64,000 nt of DNA from Ancylobacter aquaticus (GCF_004339465.1 NZ_SMFY01000001.1:806001-870000), one strand, 5' to 3'. Numbered from the stretch's first letter, positions 25,470-34,522 are shown. A program made the numbers and translations. The notes: a model not told the origin generated them from the sequence alone.

Positions 25470-26318
25470 ATGACAGACACTCCCGCCGGTTCCTCCGCGC
25501 CGCCGCGCACGCCGCTGTTCTCCCCCGAGGAGGTGGAGCGCTATGCGCGCCATCTCGTGCTCGCCGAAATCGGCGGCCCCGGCCAGCAGAGGCTGAAGAA
25601 GGCACGGATGCTGGTGGTGGGCGCGGGCGGGCTCGGCGCCCCGGCGTTGATGTATCTCGCGGCTGCCGGCGTCGGGCATCTCACGGTTATCGACGATGAC
25701 GAGGTGTCGCTGTCGAATTTGCAGCGGCAGGTCATCCACACCACGCAGGCCATCGGCCGGCGCAAGACCGAGAGCGCGGGCGAGTTCGTTGCCGCGCTCA
25801 ACCCGCATGTCGCGTTTGCAGGTATCACCGCCCGGCTCACCGCCGCGAACGCGCTGGAATGTGTCGCGCAGGCCGATGTGGTGATCGACGGCTCGGACAA
25901 TTTCTCCACCCGCTATCTCGTCTCGGATGCCTGCGCGCTGGCCGGCGTCCCGCTGGTCTCGGCCGCGCTGGGGCGCTTCGACGCCACGGTGACGACGCTG
26001 CGCCCGCATGAGAAGGGGCCGGACGGCACGCCGAACCCGACCTATCGCTGCCTGTTTCCCGAGCCGCCGCCGGCCGGCACGGTGCCGAGCTGCGCCGAGG
26101 CCGGCATTCTCGGCGCGGTGGCCGGGGTCGCCGGCACGCTGGTGGCGCTGGAGGCCGTGCGCGCCGTGGTCGGCTTCGGCGAGGGGCTGGTCGGGCGGCT
26201 GTTGATGATCGACACCCTCACCATGCGCTTCGAGACGCTGAGCTATGGCTGGGACCCGGAGAATCCGCTGACCGGCGAGAGCCCGACGATCAAGGACCTG
26301 TCGGGGCATATAAGGTAG
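25470..26318 (+). CDS. MoeB/ThiF/HesA-family adenylyltransferase (E1-like)
   Basis: This 282-residue protein should adenylate the C-terminal glycine of a ubiquitin-like sulfur carrier. ATG 25470 is chosen; the frame is open far upstream on the strand opposite the SHMT-like gene, but that extension is not coding. The ATP site is VVGAGGLGAPAL. The Arg-containing SNLQRQVIHTT and DGSDNFSTRYL follow. The catalytic Cys lies in SCAEAGILG. The two CxxC zinc pairs of MoeB are absent (YRCLFPE has one Cys, and the C-terminal pair is missing). There is no rhodanese domain. Partner could be MoaD- or ThiS-like; none is adjacent. Confidence 0.88.
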   Translation: MTDTPAGSSAPPRTPLFSPEEVERYARHLVLAEIGGPGQQRLKKARMLVVGAGGLGAPALMYLAAAGVGHLTVIDDDEVSLSNLQRQVIHTTQAIGRRKTESAGEFVAALNPHVAFAGITARLTAANALECVAQADVVIDGSDNFSTRYLVSDACALAGVPLVSAALGRFDATVTTLRPHEKGPDGTPNPTYRCLFPEPPPAGTVPSCAEAGILGAVAGVAGTLVALEAVRAVVGFGEGLVGRLLMIDTLTMRFETLSYGWDPENPLTGESPTIKDLSGHIR

Positions 26319-26404
26319 CGCGCCCTCATGCGCTCGTGTCATGCCGGCAGGCGGCGCATTGGTTTGATAAGTAAGGCTAAATGAATCGCCCACTTAAAGA
26401 TAAT

Positions 26405-26929
26405 TTATTTAATAATAAATTGTGAAAAAGTAGCCGTTTCCTCCATTATCCCCTCTGGGGGATAAAATTGAAAACTCAACACGCCATACCGATTCGTATG
26501 AAGCTCTACGGAATAAGCGATTGTTTTCTGGTCAATTATGTCGATTCCCATATCATTGAGCTTTCTCCGTATCGTTTTTAATCTGTTTCCACGTCTTAAT
26601 CCGTGGCACCTAAAATAGATATGGTTCTCATAATCGAGAGAGGAATCCTCCTTGGTTGTGGCGTCAACAACTATCGCCGATACTTTAAATTCATCATGAT
26701 GTTTTTTATTCAAATAAAAACGTAAACTGGAGAATGCAAATGCCCATGTATCCTCTGCATCGGAATCGTATGTAGATAAATGATCAGGCTGAAGCCCTTC
26801 TATTTGACTTAGAAAGTCTTTGACATCCGACAGTGAGCTTCCAACGGAGATAGGGCCAAAGCGGCCATGCTGGATCATCTCAAGGGCGTCGCCCTGAATG
26901 ATGTTTTTTTTATTTTTGCTGATTTTCAT
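26405..26929 (-). CDS. AT-rich orphan gene, hypothetical protein of 174 residues
   Basis: I do not recognise this protein. ATG 26929 is the natural start; the frame continues upstream into GC-rich sequence that is not coding. The gene is far more AT-rich than its neighbours, and so is its 3' flank, which suggests recent transfer. The N-terminal segment HGRFGPISVGSSLSDVKDFL resembles the opening of small immunity-like or phage-encoded proteins. The rest is rich in charged and aromatic residues (TWAFAFSSLRFYLNKKHHDE). It has no signal peptide or membrane helix. No toxin, integrase or phage gene is next to it. Confidence 0.7.
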   Translation of the reverse strand: MKISKNKKNIIQGDALEMIQHGRFGPISVGSSLSDVKDFLSQIEGLQPDHLSTYDSDAEDTWAFAFSSLRFYLNKKHHDEFKVSAIVVDATTKEDSSLDYENHIYFRCHGLRRGNRLKTIRRKLNDMGIDIIDQKTIAYSVELHTNRYGVLSFQFYPPEGIMEETATFSQFIIK

Positions 26930-27015
26930 TTTTGCATTTGTCTGAGTCGGCCGTCCGGGATGACGACATGCCGGACGAGCGCAGCCAGCCTCCAAGCGCG
27001 CAGCCGCCCGCCCCC

Positions 27016-28017
27016 TCACAGCATGGAGGGCAGCACCCGGTCCGGCGGGCGATGGCCGTCCATGAAGGCCTTGATGTTGACGATCACCTTCTCGCCGGTG
27101 TCGACGCGGGCCTCCACGGTGGCGGAGCCCATATGCGGCAGCAGCACCACCTTGCCGGCGCGGGCGAGTTTGAGCAGCTTCGGGCTGACTGCCGGCTCGC
27201 GCTCGAACACGTCGAGGCCGGCGCCGGCGATCTCGCCGTGCTCGATCATGCGGATCAGCGCGTGCTCGTCGATCACCTCGCCGCGCGCGGTGTTGACGAT
27301 GTAGGCATCCGGCCGCACCAGCTTCAGCCGGCGGGCGGAGAGCAGGTGGAAGGTGGCTGGCGTGTGCGGGCAGTTGACGGAGAGAATGTCCATCCGCGCC
27401 AGCATCTGGTCGAGGCTATCCCAGTACGTCGCCTCAAGATCTTCCTCGATCTGGGCGGGGAGGGGGCGGCGGTTGTGATAGTGGATCTGCAGGCCGAAGG
27501 CCCGGGCACGGCGCGCCACTGCCTGACCGATGCGGCCCATGCCGATAATGCCGAGCCGCTTGCCCCAGATGCGATGCCCGAGCATCCAGGTGGGCGACCA
27601 GCCAGGCCAGGCGCCGTCATCGCTGGTGATCAGCGCCGCGCCCTCGGTGAGCCGGCGCGGCACGGCGAGAATCAGCGCCATGGTCATGTCGGCGGTGTCC
27701 TCGGTGAGGACGCCGGGCGTATTGGTGATGCTGATGCCGCGCTGGGTGGCGGCGGTGACGTCGATATGGTCGACGCCATTGCCGAAATTGGCGATCAGCT
27801 TGAGATTCGGGCCGGCGGCCTCGATGACGCGGGTGTCGATCCGGTCGCAGATGGCGGGCACCAGCACGTCGGCGGTGGCCACCGCCTCGCACAGATCGGC
27901 CTGGCTCATCGGCACGTCGTCGACATTCAGCCGCGCGTCGAACAGTTCGCGCATGCGCGTTTCGATCTTGTCGGGCAGCTTTCGCGTCACGACGACCAGC
28001 GGCTTCCTGCGGGCCAT
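27016..28017 (-). CDS. D-isomer-specific 2-hydroxyacid dehydrogenase (glyoxylate/hydroxypyruvate reductase-like)
   Basis: This 333-residue NAD(P)-dependent enzyme reduces a 2-keto acid. ATG 28017 has GGGAG upstream. The nucleotide motif is GIIGMGRIGQAVARRAR. The catalytic Arg is in NTARGEVID, the Glu in DVFEREP and the His in LLPHMGSAT. The substrate loop NFGNGVDHIDV is also present. Proteins of this kind in the order often act as glyoxylate reductases, but 3-phosphoglycerate or other substrates are possible. It lies divergent from the SH3 gene, with 201 bp between them. Confidence 0.9.
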   Translation of the reverse strand: MARRKPLVVVTRKLPDKIETRMRELFDARLNVDDVPMSQADLCEAVATADVLVPAICDRIDTRVIEAAGPNLKLIANFGNGVDHIDVTAATQRGISITNTPGVLTEDTADMTMALILAVPRRLTEGAALITSDDGAWPGWSPTWMLGHRIWGKRLGIIGMGRIGQAVARRARAFGLQIHYHNRRPLPAQIEEDLEATYWDSLDQMLARMDILSVNCPHTPATFHLLSARRLKLVRPDAYIVNTARGEVIDEHALIRMIEHGEIAGAGLDVFEREPAVSPKLLKLARAGKVVLLPHMGSATVEARVDTGEKVIVNIKAFMDGHRPPDRVLPSML

Positions 28018-28218
28018 GTTGCTCCCCGTACGATTCACCGTGGCGATCAAGCTCCCGTTAACGCTACGGGCTCCACACTCGCGCCAAAACCGGGCGAGGC
28101 GTTCCTTAGCAGACGGGTCCGGGAAACACAAAAATGCACCGATTCGCAGTGCAGGGCGTGTTTTCACGAGTGCGCTGCGGGACGGCGTCGCCACGATGGG
28201 CGAAGGGTGATTGAGACG

Positions 28219-28788
28219 ATGCGTAACAACAGGCTTCGAGGCCGAACGAAGCTGCGGATGACGACTTTGCTGCTGGCGGCGTCGGCCCTTCTGTGTGTCG
28301 GGCTGGCCCCCGCCCTGGCGCAGGAGGGGGCGCCCGATATGGCGGGACCCGTGGGGCGCACCAGCGGGCTGCAGGTGCCGCGCTTCGTCAGCCTGAAGGC
28401 CGACAAGGTGAATGTGCGATCCGGCCCCACCCGCGACCATGGCGTGGCGTGGGTGTTCACCCGCGCAGGCCTGCCGGTGGAAATCACCGCCGAGTTCGAG
28501 ACCTGGCGGCGGATTCGCGACGCCGACGGGGCGGAGGGCTGGGTCTATCACTCCATGCTGTCGGGACGGCGCACGGCGCTGGTGAATCCGTGGAAGGCGG
28601 GCGAGGAGATTTCCCTCTACGCCGAGCCCTCCACAGGATCCCCGGTCCGCGCCCGGCTGGAAGCCGGGGTGCTTGGCAAGGTCGAGCATTGCGACGGCAA
28701 ATGGTGCCGCTTCTTTGAAAATGGCTTCGACGGCTTCATCGAGCAGGAACGCCTCTGGGGTGTCTATCCCGGCGAGAAGCTGGAGTGA
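28219..28788 (+). CDS. Secreted SH3-domain protein
   Basis: This 189-residue protein has a signal peptide of about 35 residues ending PALAQ, so it is periplasmic. Two bacterial SH3-like repeats follow: VSLKADKVNVRSGPTRDHGV with GWVYHSML, then ISLYAEPSTGSPVRARLE with NGFDGFIEQERLWGVYPGE. The family is common in Hyphomicrobiales and is thought to bind cell wall or proteins. Its exact role is unknown. The gene stands alone, with its stop 3 bp from the convergent tautomerase gene. Confidence 0.88.
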   Translation: MRNNRLRGRTKLRMTTLLLAASALLCVGLAPALAQEGAPDMAGPVGRTSGLQVPRFVSLKADKVNVRSGPTRDHGVAWVFTRAGLPVEITAEFETWRRIRDADGAEGWVYHSMLSGRRTALVNPWKAGEEISLYAEPSTGSPVRARLEAGVLGKVEHCDGKWCRFFENGFDGFIEQERLWGVYPGEKLE

Positions 28789-28791
28789 GCC

Positions 28792-29196
28792 TCACCCCGG
28801 GCGCGCCGCGATATAGCGCCGCTCCTGGGTGAGGCCGGCATAGCCATAGGCGTCGCCGCGCGCCTCCATCACATGCACGTAGCTTTCCCCGTGGAGCGGG
28901 CCCAGATGCTCGCCGAAGGCGGCGAACGTCGCGGCGATGAAGGCCGCCTTCTCGTCCTTGGTATTGGTGCCCTCGGTCACGCGGATATCGAGCCAGAAGG
29001 CGGCGAGGCCGGCCTCCGCCAGGCTCCGGCCGGCACAGAACCAGTGCGCCGGATCGGCGGGCTCGACAAGCACGGCGGTCACCGTGGGATCCTTGCCCAG
29101 CCATTGCTGCGCCAGCTGCGCGGCGCGGTGGGCGAGGGCGGCCTGTAGCCCTGCGGCGGGGGCCGGCGTGGCGTATCGGATCTGGATCATCGGCAT
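28792..29196 (-). CDS. Tautomerase-superfamily protein (long form, 134 residues)
   Basis: The protein begins MPMIQIRYATP, leaving the catalytic Pro1 after Met removal. It is about twice the length of 4-oxalocrotonate tautomerase, as in the CHMI/MSAD-like branch. The RVTEGTNTKDEKAAFIAA stretch has the pattern of the second tautomerase motif. ATG 29196 has AGGGAG upstream. Its substrate is unknown. It is divergent from a LysR gene across a perfect palindrome and is the likely target of that regulator. Confidence 0.8.
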   Translation of the reverse strand: MPMIQIRYATPAPAAGLQAALAHRAAQLAQQWLGKDPTVTAVLVEPADPAHWFCAGRSLAEAGLAAFWLDIRVTEGTNTKDEKAAFIAATFAAFGEHLGPLHGESYVHVMEARGDAYGYAGLTQERRYIAARPG

Positions 29197-29256
29197 GTCG
29201 TGGCTCCCTTCGATCTGTGTGCGGAGAGTCGTAACGCGCCTGGCGCCATGTTAGAA

Positions 29257-29285
29257 CGCTATCGTTGAAACTATAAACGATAGCG
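29257..29285. promoter_or_regulatory. Perfect 10-bp inverted repeat between tautomerase and LysR genes
   Basis: Arms CGCTATCGTT (29257-29266) and AACGATAGCG (29276-29285) are separated by 9 bp. The site ends 7 bp before the LysR start and lies 61 bp upstream of the tautomerase start. LysR proteins bind such palindromes (T-N11-A type), so this is probably the operator for this regulator. Confidence 0.75.
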
Positions 29286-29292
29286 ATTTGTT

Positions 29293-30135
29293 ATGACTGA
29301 TCGTCCCTTGGACCTCGATCTCGTCCGTGCCTTCGTGCATGTGGCCGAACTCTCCAGCTTCACCCGCGCGGCCGAAGCGCTGGGTGGCACGCAGGCGGGG
29401 GTGAGCCTCAAGCTGCGCAAGCTGGAGGCCCGGCTCGGTCGAACGCTGCTGGAGCGCACCCCGCGCCTCGTGCGCCTCACCGCCGATGGAGCGCTGTTCC
29501 TGGAACGTGCCCGCCGCCTGCTGGCGGCCGATCGCGAGGCGCGGCTGTGGGGGGAGGTGTCGGCGCGACGGCTGCGGCTCGGCATCAGCGACCATACCAC
29601 CGGCGACACGCTGCCGGCGCTGCTACGCCGGCTGGCGGCAGTCAGCCCGGAGATCGTGTTCGACATCCGCATGGGCTTCTCCCGGCTACTTTGCGACGCC
29701 TTCGATGCGGGCGAACTCGACGCGGCCGTGGTGCGGCGCGAGGGAAGCCGACGCGAGGGGGAGATTCTGCGACAGGATCGCTTTGGCTGGTTTGCCGCCG
29801 GCGACTGGCAGGCGCGCGGCGATTCGCTGCCGCTGGCTTTGCTGGCGTCGCCCTGCGGGGTGCGCGCCACAGCCATCGAGGGACTCGATTCCGCCGGCAT
29901 CGCCTGGCACGAGGCCTTCACCGGCGGCAGCGTCTCCTCGGTCGGCGCGGCGGTTGCGGCGGGCCTTGCCTTGGCGCCGCTTGCCGCCCATCTCGCGCCC
30001 GCCGGCAGCGTGGATGTCGGGCCGGCGCTGGGCCTGCCGGCTCTCCCGGCCGCCACGGTGATGCTGGTCGCCCGCGCCGGCGATGCGCCCGCCAAGGCGG
30101 CGCTGCGCGAACTGGCGGCGTTCCTGCGGGCGTAG
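29293..30135 (+). CDS. LysR family transcriptional regulator
   Basis: This 280-residue regulator has an N-terminal winged helix-turn-helix (DLVRAFVHVAELSSFTRAAE, then LGGTQAGVSLKLRKLEARLG) and a C-terminal periplasmic-binding-like effector domain (RLGISDHTTGDTLPALLRRL). It is divergent from the tautomerase gene over a perfect palindrome, which suggests autoregulation and control of that gene. The effector is unknown. A strong terminator follows. Confidence 0.92.
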   Translation: MTDRPLDLDLVRAFVHVAELSSFTRAAEALGGTQAGVSLKLRKLEARLGRTLLERTPRLVRLTADGALFLERARRLLAADREARLWGEVSARRLRLGISDHTTGDTLPALLRRLAAVSPEIVFDIRMGFSRLLCDAFDAGELDAAVVRREGSRREGEILRQDRFGWFAAGDWQARGDSLPLALLASPCGVRATAIEGLDSAGIAWHEAFTGGSVSSVGAAVAAGLALAPLAAHLAPAGSVDVGPALGLPALPAATVMLVARAGDAPAKAALRELAAFLRA

Positions 30136-30164
30136 GCGTCCGTAAGGCGTCGATGCACACAACG

Positions 30165-30194
30165 AAAAGGGCCGGTCTGGCGACCGGCCCTTTT
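30165..30194. terminator. Bidirectional rho-independent terminator
   Basis: A perfect 13-bp stem (30165-30177 with 30182-30194, loop TGGC) carries A4 on one side and T4 on the other. It separates the convergent LysR and irr genes and can end both transcripts. Confidence 0.92.
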
Positions 30195-30217
30195 GGCTCA
30201 ATGGCGGTGGACGGCGC

Positions 30218-30742
30218 TCAGGAGCGGCGCTTGGGGCGCAGGCGCACCACCACGTCGACACGCGCGACCTCATAGCCTTCCGGCGGCTCGGGAATGCGCT
30301 CCACCTCGACCGAGGTGCTTGGAATGTCGACGAGATTGTTCTCGCCTTCGAGGAAGAAGTGGTGGTGATCCGACGGGTTGGTGTCGAAATAGGTCTTCGA
30401 CCCGTCGACCGCCAGCTCACGCAGCAGGCCGACCTCGGTGAACTGGTGCAGTGTGTTGTAGACGGTAGCCAGCGACACCGGGAAGCGCGCCTTGATCGCC
30501 TCTTCATGCAGGATTTCCGCCGAGACGTGACGGTCGCCCTTGGCGAACAGCAGCCAGCCGAGCGCGAGGCGCTGGCGGGTGGGGCGCAGGCCGACGTCAC
30601 GCAGCATGTGCCGCACGTCATGGAACGGGCAGCCGGTGCGGCCGGCACCGTCGCGCAGCTTGGCGACGGGCAGAATGGGACCGTCCTCTTCCACGACCAT
30701 GCGGGAGAAGGCCAGGTTCTGGGGGCGAAAACCTTCGCTCAT
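30218..30742 (-). CDS. irr: Iron response regulator Irr (Fur superfamily)
   Basis: This 174-residue regulator controls iron and heme genes in Rhizobiales. It has the heme regulatory motif GCPFHD at residues 37-42 (Cys38), the winged helix region GLRPTRQRLALGWLLF and VSLATVYNTLHQF, and a histidine cluster at 126-128 (DHHHFF), the second heme site of Irr. ATG 30742 is the start; the frame extends upstream without coding character. In known Irr proteins heme triggers inactivation or degradation when iron is plentiful. It is divergent from fabA, a typical arrangement in this order. Confidence 0.93.
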   Translation of the reverse strand: MSEGFRPQNLAFSRMVVEEDGPILPVAKLRDGAGRTGCPFHDVRHMLRDVGLRPTRQRLALGWLLFAKGDRHVSAEILHEEAIKARFPVSLATVYNTLHQFTEVGLLRELAVDGSKTYFDTNPSDHHHFFLEGENNLVDIPSTSVEVERIPEPPEGYEVARVDVVVRLRPKRRS

Positions 30743-31183
30743 CGTTGCTTCCGAACCATTCGTTATCGCCTTTCCCGCCCCGAAGGGGGTAAGGTCGATC
30801 CGCAGCACAACAGGCACCCGGCCATGCGGGAAGCACGCGCCAGTGCCTTTTTCATCTGGCATTATATCGGCACGCTGTGCGGCGGGGCAATATCGTGCGG
30901 AATAATCGTAATGGTTCCAATCTGCGTGCCTGAGGGGCGCCTCCTGCAGGTCCGCAGCCGGGGCGCAAGCCGTGGTCTCGCCTGTGCTAGGGGTGCCATC
31001 GCACGCCGGGCATTTTGAATGCCCGCGCCGGGGAGCGGCGGCTTTGAGCGGGCGGGGCGCTGTGATAGGAAGCGCGCTGCGTCAGGCGGCGGGGGCGGGA
31101 ACATTCCAGCCCCGTGCCGCGAAGATCAGCGGCTTTGGCCGCCCAAGGCAATGGAAACAGCAAGCGTGGGTATTACCGAGACG
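30743..31183. promoter_or_regulatory. Divergent promoter region between irr and fabA
   Basis: This gap of 441 bp holds no gene I can support. It must drive irr on one side and fabA-fabB-fabI on the other. A loose palindrome GGAA-N12-TTCC at 30899-30918 is visible but weak. No clear Irr consensus was found. Confidence 0.4.
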
Positions 31184-31690
31184 ATGGTCGAGCGGCAGAC
31201 GAGCTTCACTTACGAGGAACTGCTCGCGTGCGGGCGCGGAGAGCTTTTCGGCCAGGGAAATGCGCAGCTTCCTGCGCCGCCCATGCTGATGTTCGACCGC
31301 ATCACCGAGATTTCCGAGGATGGCGGCCCGAACGGCAAGGGCCATATCCGCGCCGAACTCGACATTCGGCCCGACCTCTGGTTCTTCGGCTGCCACTTCA
31401 TCGGCGACCCGGTGATGCCCGGCTGCCTCGGCCTCGATGCGCTCTGGCAGCTTGTCGGCTTCCATCTCGGCTGGCTTGGTTCTCCCGGCCGCGGGCGGGC
31501 GCTCGGCGCCGGCGAGATCAAGTTTTCCGGCCAGGTTCTGCCGACCGTCAAGAAGGTGGTCTACGGCATCGACTTCAAGCGTGTCATGCGCTCCAAGCTG
31601 GTGCTCGGCATCGCCGACGGCTGGGTCGAGGCCGATGGCGAGGTGATCTACCGCGCCGGCGACCTGAAGGTCGGCCTGTTCCAGTCGTGA
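31184..31690 (+). CDS. fabA: 3-hydroxyacyl-[ACP] dehydratase/isomerase FabA
   Basis: This 168-residue enzyme dehydrates 3-hydroxyacyl-ACP and isomerises the C10 double bond to start unsaturated fatty acid synthesis. The active-site His is in [20 protein letters not shown], the hallmark of FabA, and the Asp is in the same helix. ATG 31184 ([17 protein letters not shown]) matches the usual family N terminus. An in-frame ATG at 31151 would add 11 residues. It is followed by fabB and fabI. Confidence 0.93.
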   Translation: MVERQTSFTYEELLACGRGELFGQGNAQLPAPPMLMFDRITEISEDGGPNGKGHIRAELDIRPDLWFFGCHFIGDPVMPGCLGLDALWQLVGFHLGWLGSPGRGRALGAGEIKFSGQVLPTVKKVVYGIDFKRVMRSKLVLGIADGWVEADGEVIYRAGDLKVGLFQS

Positions 31691-31772
31691 TCGCCCGCCC
31701 TTGCGAGGATTTGCCCGCAGGGCCATTTCGCGTGCCTAGTTCCCCTCGCGTGCTTTGAAGGAAAGGAAGCCT

Positions 31773-32993
31773 ATGCGCCGTGTTGTCGTAACCGGAATGG
31801 GCATCGTCTCGTCCATCGGCAACTCCACGCAGGAGGTTCTTGCCTCGCTGCGCGAGGGCCGCAGCGGCATCAGCCGGGCCGAGAAATATGTCGAGCTTGG
31901 CTTCCGCAGCCAGGTGCAGGGCGCGCCGCAGCTGGACGCCAGCGAGATGGTCGACCGCCGCGCCATGCGCTTCCACGGCGGTGGCACGGCCTGGAACCAT
32001 GTCGCCATGGACCAGGCAATCCGCGATGCCGGGCTGGAAGAGCACGAAATCTCCAATGAGCGCACCGGCCTCATCATGGGCTCGGGTGGCTCGTCCACCC
32101 GTACCATCGTCGAGGCGGCGGACATCACCCGCAAGAACAGCAATCCCAAGCGGGTCGGACCGTTCGCGGTGCCTAAGGCGATGGGCTCGACCGCCTCGGC
32201 CACGCTCTCCACCTGGTTCAAGATCAAGGGGCTGAGCTATTCGATCTCAGCTGCCTGCGCGACCACCAATATCTGCATCGGCAACGCCGCCGAGATGATC
32301 CAGTACGGCAAGCAGGACATCATGTTCGCCGGCGGCTGCGAGGATCTCGACTGGACGCTGTCCTGCCTGTTCGACGCCATGGGCGCCATGTCGTCCGACT
32401 ATAATGACCGCCCCGAGATTGCCTCGCGCCCCTATGACAAAAACCGCGACGGCTTCGTCATCTCCGGTGGCGCCGGCGTGCTGGTTCTGGAAGAGTTGGA
32501 GCACGCCAAGGCGCGCGGCGCGCGCATCTATGCCGAAATCGTCGGCTATGGCGCCACATCGGACGGCGCCGATATGGTGGCCCCTTCCGGCGAGGGCGCG
32601 GCCCGTGCCATGAAGCTGGCGCTGGCCGACGTGAAGGGCGGCATCGACTATATCAACCCGCACGCCACCTCGACGCCGATCGGCGATCTCAAGGAGATCG
32701 AGGCGATCCGCGCGGTGTTCGGCGACAAGGCGCCGCCGATCTCGGCCACCAAGTCGCTCACCGGCCATTCGCAGGGCGCGACCGGCGTGCATGAGGCGGT
32801 GTATTCCATCCTGATGATGCAGAACGGCTTCATCTCGGCGAGCGCCCATATCGACGAGATCGACCCCGCCTTCGCTGACATGCCGATCGTGCGCGAGCGC
32901 GTCGACAATGCCCGGCTGGAGCGGGTGCTCTCCAATGGCTTCGGTTTCGGCGGGGCCAATGCGGTGCTGGTGTTCCAGCATCCCGAGGCGTGA
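31773..32993 (+). CDS. fabB: 3-oxoacyl-[ACP] synthase I FabB
   Basis: This 406-residue condensing enzyme elongates unsaturated acyl chains. The catalytic Cys is in [12 protein letters not shown], and the two His are in [11 protein letters not shown] and [10 protein letters not shown]. It starts at ATG 31773 after AAGGAAG. It works with FabA to make cis-unsaturated fatty acids. The gap from fabA is 82 bp, and fabI follows in 34 bp. Confidence 0.95.
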   Translation: MRRVVVTGMGIVSSIGNSTQEVLASLREGRSGISRAEKYVELGFRSQVQGAPQLDASEMVDRRAMRFHGGGTAWNHVAMDQAIRDAGLEEHEISNERTGLIMGSGGSSTRTIVEAADITRKNSNPKRVGPFAVPKAMGSTASATLSTWFKIKGLSYSISAACATTNICIGNAAEMIQYGKQDIMFAGGCEDLDWTLSCLFDAMGAMSSDYNDRPEIASRPYDKNRDGFVISGGAGVLVLEELEHAKARGARIYAEIVGYGATSDGADMVAPSGEGAARAMKLALADVKGGIDYINPHATSTPIGDLKEIEAIRAVFGDKAPPISATKSLTGHSQGATGVHEAVYSILMMQNGFISASAHIDEIDPAFADMPIVRERVDNARLERVLSNGFGFGGANAVLVFQHPEA

Positions 32994-33027
32994 TCGAAGC
33001 GGCGGTGCCGCGGAAGGAACAACGGAC

Positions 33028-33891
33028 ATGAGCCTGACGCAGGGCACCCCCCTTCAGGGTAATCTGATGCAGGGAAAACGCGGCCTCATCATGGGTGTCG
33101 CGAATGACCATTCCATCGCCTGGGGCATTGCCCGGACGCTGGCGGCGCAGGGCGCGGAACTTGCCTTCACCTATCAGGGCGAAGCGCTCGGCCGCCGGGT
33201 GAAGCCGCTCGCCCAGAGCCTGGGCAGCGACACGCTGCTGGCCTGCGATGTCGAGGACCTCGATTCGATCGACGCGGTCTTCGCCACCTTGAAGGAAAAG
33301 TGGGGCGCGCTGGACTTTCTCGTCCACGCCATCGGCTTCTCCGACAAGAACGAGCTGAAAGGCCGCTACGCCGACACCTCGCGGGCTAATTTCACCCGGA
33401 CGATGGTGATTTCCTGCTTCTCCTTCACCGAACTCGCCAAGCGCGCGACGCCGCTGATGACGCAGGGCGGCTCGCTGATCACGCTCACCTATGGCGGCTC
33501 GACCCGGGTGATGCCTAACTACAATGTCATGGGCGTCGCCAAGGCGGCGCTGGAGGCGAGCGTGCGCTATCTCGCGGCCGATTACGGCCCGCAGGGCGTG
33601 CGCGTGAACGCGATTTCCGCCGGGCCGATCCGCACGCTCGCGGGGGCGGGCATCGCCGATGCGCGGCTGATGTTCAACTACCAGAAGCGCAACGCCCCGC
33701 TGCGCCGCACCGTGTCGATCGACGAGGTCGGCGGCGCTGCGCTCTATCTGCTGTCCGACATGTCCTCGGGCGTCACCGGCGAGATTCACTTCGTCGATTC
33801 CGGCTACAACATCATCTCGATGCCGCACCCCGATGCCTTGAAGACCATCGAGGATGCCGAAGAGCGCGCGGCCGGCGAAGCGGCAGAGTAG
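33028..33891 (+). CDS. fabI: Enoyl-[ACP] reductase FabI (copy linked to fabAB)
   Basis: This 287-residue NADH-dependent reductase completes each elongation cycle. The Rossmann start is GVANDHSIAWGIA. The catalytic Tyr/Lys pair lies in YNVMGVAKAALEAS, and the preceding Tyr in TYGGSTRVMPN. It starts at ATG 33028 after GGAAGGAAC. A second FabI (50844-51659) is in the window. This copy has an extra acidic C-terminal tail (EDAEERAAGEAAE). It ends 4 bp before a convergent methyltransferase gene. Confidence 0.93.
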   Translation: MSLTQGTPLQGNLMQGKRGLIMGVANDHSIAWGIARTLAAQGAELAFTYQGEALGRRVKPLAQSLGSDTLLACDVEDLDSIDAVFATLKEKWGALDFLVHAIGFSDKNELKGRYADTSRANFTRTMVISCFSFTELAKRATPLMTQGGSLITLTYGGSTRVMPNYNVMGVAKAALEASVRYLAADYGPQGVRVNAISAGPIRTLAGAGIADARLMFNYQKRNAPLRRTVSIDEVGGAALYLLSDMSSGVTGEIHFVDSGYNIISMPHPDALKTIEDAEERAAGEAAE

Positions 33892-33895
33892 GTAC

Positions 33896-34522
33896 CTAGC
33901 CCTGCGGCTTGATGGCGGCGATCCACAAGAAGGCGACGTCTTCGTTGTCTTGCAGCTCGACGCCGCTCTCGCGCAGGACGAACCCTGCGTCCCGCAGCTG
34001 GGAGAGGCTTGCCGCTTCGCCGGCATGGCCGAAGAACATCTCCGTGCCCATCCATTCTCCGGTCCAGTCGCCGGCCGGGCCGGCGCCGAGACTGGCGACG
34101 AAAACTCCTCCTGGCCGCAGCCATCTGGCGATACGGGCTATCAGTCCCGGCTGATCGGCAGCGGGAACGTGGGTGATCGAGTAGAACGCGCAGACGGCAT
34201 CGAACGATTCAGCGTTGAAGCCGATCCCGGTCATGTCCGCCACGGTAAAGTTTGCGGTCGGAACGTTGCGGCGGGCGCGCGCAATCTGTTCGGCCGAGCC
34301 GTCGATCCCGACGACATCGTGCCCGAGCAGCGCCAGGTCCCGCGCGACCGGAATGCCGGCCCCGCAACCAAGGTCCAGCACCCGGCTTCCCTTCCTTGGA
34401 AGGGCCGCGACAAGGCGATTGAGCCAGCGTTGCCGCACGGCTGAAAGGCCGAACCGATCCAGATAGGCATCGGCCAAGCGGTCATATCCGGCGGCGACCA
34501 TTCGCGCGGTGGGGCTCGTCAT
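33896..34522 (-). CDS. Class I SAM-dependent methyltransferase
   Basis: This 208-residue protein has the SAM-binding motif VLDLGCGAGIPVARDLA, the acidic residue in VVGIDGSAEQI, motif II in FDAVCAFYSITH and LRPGGVFVASL. The substrate is unknown; such small free-standing enzymes often act on metabolites or quinone-like compounds. It is convergent with fabI and sits 53 bp downstream of pheA on the same strand. Confidence 0.88.
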   Translation of the reverse strand: MTSPTARMVAAGYDRLADAYLDRFGLSAVRQRWLNRLVAALPRKGSRVLDLGCGAGIPVARDLALLGHDVVGIDGSAEQIARARRNVPTANFTVADMTGIGFNAESFDAVCAFYSITHVPAADQPGLIARIARWLRPGGVFVASLGAGPAGDWTGEWMGTEMFFGHAGEAASLSQLRDAGFVLRESGVELQDNEDVAFLWIAAIKPQG

